Assembly (NCBI GenBank): GCA_963691715.1
Contig: OY829281.1
Coordinates: 2,356,001 to 2,420,000 of the forward strand
Direction: 5' to 3'
DNA length: 64,000 nt
Source of the DNA: HXMU1420-13 sp963691715
GTDB lineage: Bacteria > Bacteroidota > Rhodothermia > Balneolales > Balneolaceae
Shown: positions 61,640 to 64,000 of the stretch, one piece after another
Layout of the letters: the number at the start of each line of letters is the position of its first letter
Position numbering within the stretch: position 1 is the stretch's first letter
Translations under genes and position numbers: made by a program
The notes under the pieces: model-generated
Told to the model about the DNA's origin: nothing
Seen by the model: the letters and a program-made list of their open reading frames with translations, nothing else
The model's database searches: none

Positions 61640-62930
61640 GACACATGCTTTACACAAGTTAAAGATTAGGGTTTACACTAAATTAGTCTCTAACCTTGCA
61701 TGTTGATCTTTATTTCTTAAGTTAGTTTCATCAAAGAAGCCTAAAAATATATTTCTATAATATACTCTCCAAATTCCATTTCCTACTGGTTCAATACCCA
61801 CATATTTTCCTTTAAGAGCAGCTGTGAGATAAACCCAATAATAGGACTTCCATCTGATAGCCCCATTTTGAGTTACTTTCAATGTTTTCCATTCGTGATG
61901 GTAGTCATAATGTTCAATTTTTTCAGGAAAGGGTCTTGTTGAAAATGAATGTACTTGAGCTGGAGTTTTCATCCCTAAAGCTTCATGTGGTCTAACATGA
62001 TTATACTCTTTTACAAAAGCATTTAATCGTCGCTGTTGAGCTTTCATATCATATGCAGATGGTTTGGCACAAGCAGCTTTTAAATCGCGGTGCATGCGTT
62101 CATGTCTTCCGTTTTGTTCGGGGTGAGCTGGGTCAGAGAAAACAGGCGTTATACCGAGTTCAATGAACCAATAGGAGAGCTGTGTAAATCTTTGAATAGC
62201 TCTTACAGAACCAAATGGGCTTCCGTTGTCTGTATGTATTTGTTTGGGAATCCCATATTTCCTAAAAACCTTTGTAAAGGCTGCTTTAGCTTCTTTTAGG
62301 GTTTCCTTGTAATGCCCCTTTGCAGAAAATAAAAACCTACTTTTGGAGTCTGCTATAGTCAGCGGATGACAATAGATGGTATTACCCATTAAAAACTTTC
62401 CCTTATAATCTGCACTCCATACTTCATTACATTCTTCTGGATCGAAAATAGGAAATACAGGCTTGATCCTACGCATCCTTTTTTTCGTAGAGACAAAACC
62501 ATTTTTCTTTAGAATATTATGAACTGTAACCACCGAAGGGAGGTCTTCATTTGGTAATTCGTTAAACAATAAAACTCTTATTTTTTTTGCTCCCCAACGC
62601 GGATACTTTTTCTTTAAATTAAGAATAGTATCAGTGATTTTTTTACTAGTTTGATTAGGATGGTTCCTGGGAGCTCTTGAGCTCTCTCGAAGACCATCAA
62701 ATCCCATTTTTTCGAATCGAGAAATTAGTTTGTACGCGGTTGGTCTTGAAATTCCAAAGTGTTCACAAAGATCTGTAATGGTATATGTTCCTGATCTCCA
62801 TTCACAGATAAATTCAATTTTTTGTTCCATAGGTGTCGTTTGTTTCCAAGGCATATACATTCATTTTTTGTGAATATATACGACTAAAAAAGTGTAAACG
62901 ATGTCCCTTTAACTTTGTAAACGATGTGCC
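61640..62930 (-). mobile_element. IS481-like insertion sequence
   Basis: The terminal inverted repeats are 61640-61678 (GACACATGCTTTACACAAG... to GGGTTTACAC) and 62892-62930 (inverted GGCACATCGTTTACA... to ATCGTTTACAC), about 39 bp with roughly three quarters identity. It is 1.29 kb and has one transposase. No clear target duplication; left flank ...CGTTAA, right flank TTTACC. Confidence 0.85.
61673..62860 (-). CDS. IS481-family transposase
   Basis: 395 residues. An N-terminal helix-turn-helix (FICEWRSGTYTITDLCEHFG, ISRPTAYKLISRF) is followed by an rve integrase core with EVWSADYKGKF, HTDNGSPFGSVRAIQ and PEQNGRHERMHRDLK, the D, D and E of the DDE site. Length and order fit IS481. The stop lies inside the left inverted repeat. 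Apparently intact. Confidence 0.92.
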   Translation of the reverse strand: MYMPWKQTTPMEQKIEFICEWRSGTYTITDLCEHFGISRPTAYKLISRFEKMGFDGLRESSRAPRNHPNQTSKKITDTILNLKKKYPRWGAKKIRVLLFNELPNEDLPSVVTVHNILKKNGFVSTKKRMRRIKPVFPIFDPEECNEVWSADYKGKFLMGNTIYCHPLTIADSKSRFLFSAKGHYKETLKEAKAAFTKVFRKYGIPKQIHTDNGSPFGSVRAIQRFTQLSYWFIELGITPVFSDPAHPEQNGRHERMHRDLKAACAKPSAYDMKAQQRRLNAFVKEYNHVRPHEALGMKTPAQVHSFSTRPFPEKIEHYDYHHEWKTLKVTQNGAIRWKSYYWVYLTAALKGKYVGIEPVGNGIWRVYYRNIFLGFFDETNLRNKDQHARLETNLV

Positions 62931-62935
62931 TTTAC

Positions 62936-62955
62936 CATACCAATTCTTCTCCAAC
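62936..62955 (-). repeat. truncated mini-cassette hairpin
   Basis: GTTGGAGAAGAATTG on the minus strand is the left arm of the mini-cassette, cut off just before the IS481-like end. Confidence 0.55.
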
Positions 62956-63021
62956 GTTTAGTATATGACAAGTAGGAACGGGTTGGTTGGTTAGGCCTAT
63001 GCTTTATCGCCATTGTTGGCA
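62949..63021 (-). other. hybrid attC-like site P
   Basis: On the minus strand TGCCAAC (63021-63015) to GTTGGAG (62955-62949). The left 45 bases match site G (AACAATGGC-ATAAAGCATAG...), while the last 20 (TCATATACTAAAC) match the right arm of site J. The two arms do not pair well with each other. Confidence 0.65.
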
Positions 63022-63026
63022 GCTGG

Positions 63027-64000
63027 CTATTTTCTATTAAATATTGTTTCTTCAAAATCTTTAAATACTTCCATGTCTTCTGATATCATTTCAGACAGTT
63101 GAAGCTTGAATTTTTCAGCATTAATACTGGTTGTAATCCCGCAGTAATTCTTGATTCGATTCGTTTCATCTTTTATGTTTTGATTATCAATGTCCGTAAC
63201 GAACTTATCGTATTCTTCTTCGTCAAACGTTAAGTTGTTTGTCAAACAGAATTTCTTCAATACTTCTTTATCGAATAAATAATTCTCAATTTCCCAACGC
63301 CTTAGGATTCGATAATTTTTAGGGTTGGTTTTGAGATATACTTGTCTATCGTTTTCGTCATTAGGTTTTCCAGAAGATACATCTCTGTCTTTTAAAACCC
63401 ATATTTCAATATCTGAAAAAACCTTAGTCAGAATAGTCAAAGCTATTTCACTTCTTTGATCCAACTCCGTATTTCCGCCACTTGAGATAAATAATGTATC
63501 ATGATATTTCTCAGAGAAAATGTTATTGAAGACTTTAGCATCAAAACCTTTTTCTTCACCATTTTTTCCTGGTTTGTCTTTACCTTCGCAGTAGATTATT
63601 CGTTTAGGACTTACTAATCCTGTCAAGTCATCCAAAGCTGTTTCAAAAATGGTTTTCCAATTCGAACGACTTTTCTTAATTGGTTGTAAAGTCTGTGGTT
63701 CAGATGCCCAATTTTTATCTCCATCAAATTGAATTATCTGGCATTCATTCTTTAAGTCTTCTTGAAGAGCTCTAAGAAAGCCTATACTATGAGTAGCTAC
63801 CCATATTTGGCAATTGGATCCAATTAGTCTGTTGATTTCAAGTAAAAGCTTTTTTTGAATAGCTGTATTTATGTGAAGTTCAGGTTCATCAATCAAGAAA
63901 ATGGAATCGTCATACTCATCACTTCGAAGATATAGGTCCAATAATATGTCGACCACTTCTTTTTCACCTGAGGAAAGTACATTAAATTCAAAATTGGATG
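63027..64000 (-). CDS. AAA ATPase with TOPRIM/DUF4435-like C-terminus (5' end beyond the window)
   Basis: At least 324 residues; the frame runs off the right edge. It contains the end of an ABC-type ATPase: the signature LSSGEKE, Walker B SIFLIDEPELHINTAIQ and a VATHSIGFLRAL switch. The C-terminal part begins KRIIYCEGKDK, with LFISSGGNTELDQ and IEIWVLKDRDV, a TOPRIM or DUF4435-like pattern. Such ATPases act in phage defence (OLD, PARIS AriA-like). It is the cargo of the right-most cassette, ending 6 bp before site P. A start at 63956 (GTG) would cut the signature motif and is wrong. Confidence 0.75.
   Translation of the reverse strand, partial: SNFEFNVLSSGEKEVVDILLDLYLRSDEYDDSIFLIDEPELHINTAIQKKLLLEINRLIGSNCQIWVATHSIGFLRALQEDLKNECQIIQFDGDKNWASEPQTLQPIKKSRSNWKTIFETALDDLTGLVSPKRIIYCEGKDKPGKNGEEKGFDAKVFNNIFSEKYHDTLFISSGGNTELDQRSEIALTILTKVFSDIEIWVLKDRDVSSGKPNDENDRQVYLKTNPKNYRILRRWEIENYLFDKEVLKKFCLTNNLTFDEEEYDKFVTDIDNQNIKDETNRIKNYCGITTSINAEKFKLQLSEMISEDMEVFKDFEETIFNRK

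Noticed and set aside
1..64000. Prophage or conjugative element
   Set aside because: No capsid, portal, terminase, relaxase or mating-pair genes are present; the mobile DNA is limited to cassettes and three IS elements.

Overview
The window looks like a chromosome segment of a low-GC Bacteroidota-related bacterium, most likely Balneolota/Balneolaceae. The reasons are the overall AT richness, a secreted protein whose C-terminal sorting domain carries the QNYPNPFNPST signature common in that phylum, a T-protein-type TyrA, and the mix of housekeeping genes. This assignment rests on recall, not on a search. No rRNA, tRNA or CRISPR array was seen.

The backbone consists of ordinary genes: uvrB (3.1-5.1 kb), tyrA and a DUF1643 gene (8.5-10.1 kb), a membrane protein/histidine kinase/response regulator operon (13.5-16.3 kb), a GMC oxidoreductase with its partner subunit (16.4-18.8 kb), mutS2, phzF-like and tauE-like genes (19.8-23.9 kb), and a block with comB, ftsK, lolA-like, gcvT, mrp, glutamate dehydrogenase and dinB (36.4-49.9 kb).

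Three accessory islands interrupt this backbone: 1-3.04 kb (plus orientation), 24.47-36.45 kb (plus) and about 49.9 kb to the right edge (minus). Each is a run of one- or two-gene units separated by imperfect palindromes beginning with AAC and ending with GTT. For most units the first 7-10 bases (GTT...) are the reverse complement of the bases that open the palindrome at the unit's own end (...AAC). That is the expected signature of integron gene cassettes and their attC sites. No integrase or attI is visible, so inside this window they behave like clusters of attC sites lacking an integrase. Cargo includes SMI1/KNR4 and DUF4304 proteins, an OLD-type ATPase/TOPRIM, SRPBCC and DUF6090-like proteins, an XRE regulator with a single-chain restriction-modification enzyme, an AraC/cupin pair, a DUF3224-like-size small protein often labelled n-acetylglutamate synthase with a GNAT, an alpha/beta hydrolase, a HExxH protein, a DUF262/HNH (GmrSD-like) protein and a second AAA ATPase. 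A recurring ORF-less hairpin unit of about 36 bp always sits in front of a long attC.

Three insertion sequences lie in the islands. An IS110-family element splits an attC and has a candidate bridge-RNA leader. An IS1595-like element has 20-bp inverted repeats and an 8-bp target duplication and sits in the last codons of a cassette gene. An IS481-like element has 39-bp inverted repeats and truncates another gene.

A separate accessory segment at 10.1-13.35 kb holds three tandem DUF2589-like paralogues, a zinc-ribbon protein and a small beta-rich protein. It is bracketed by the DUF1643 gene and a decayed duplicate of that gene's 3' end, which suggests the segment arrived by a recombination event that duplicated the end of the gene. 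Several decayed genes (in-frame stops, truncated ends) show that both kinds of island are turning over.
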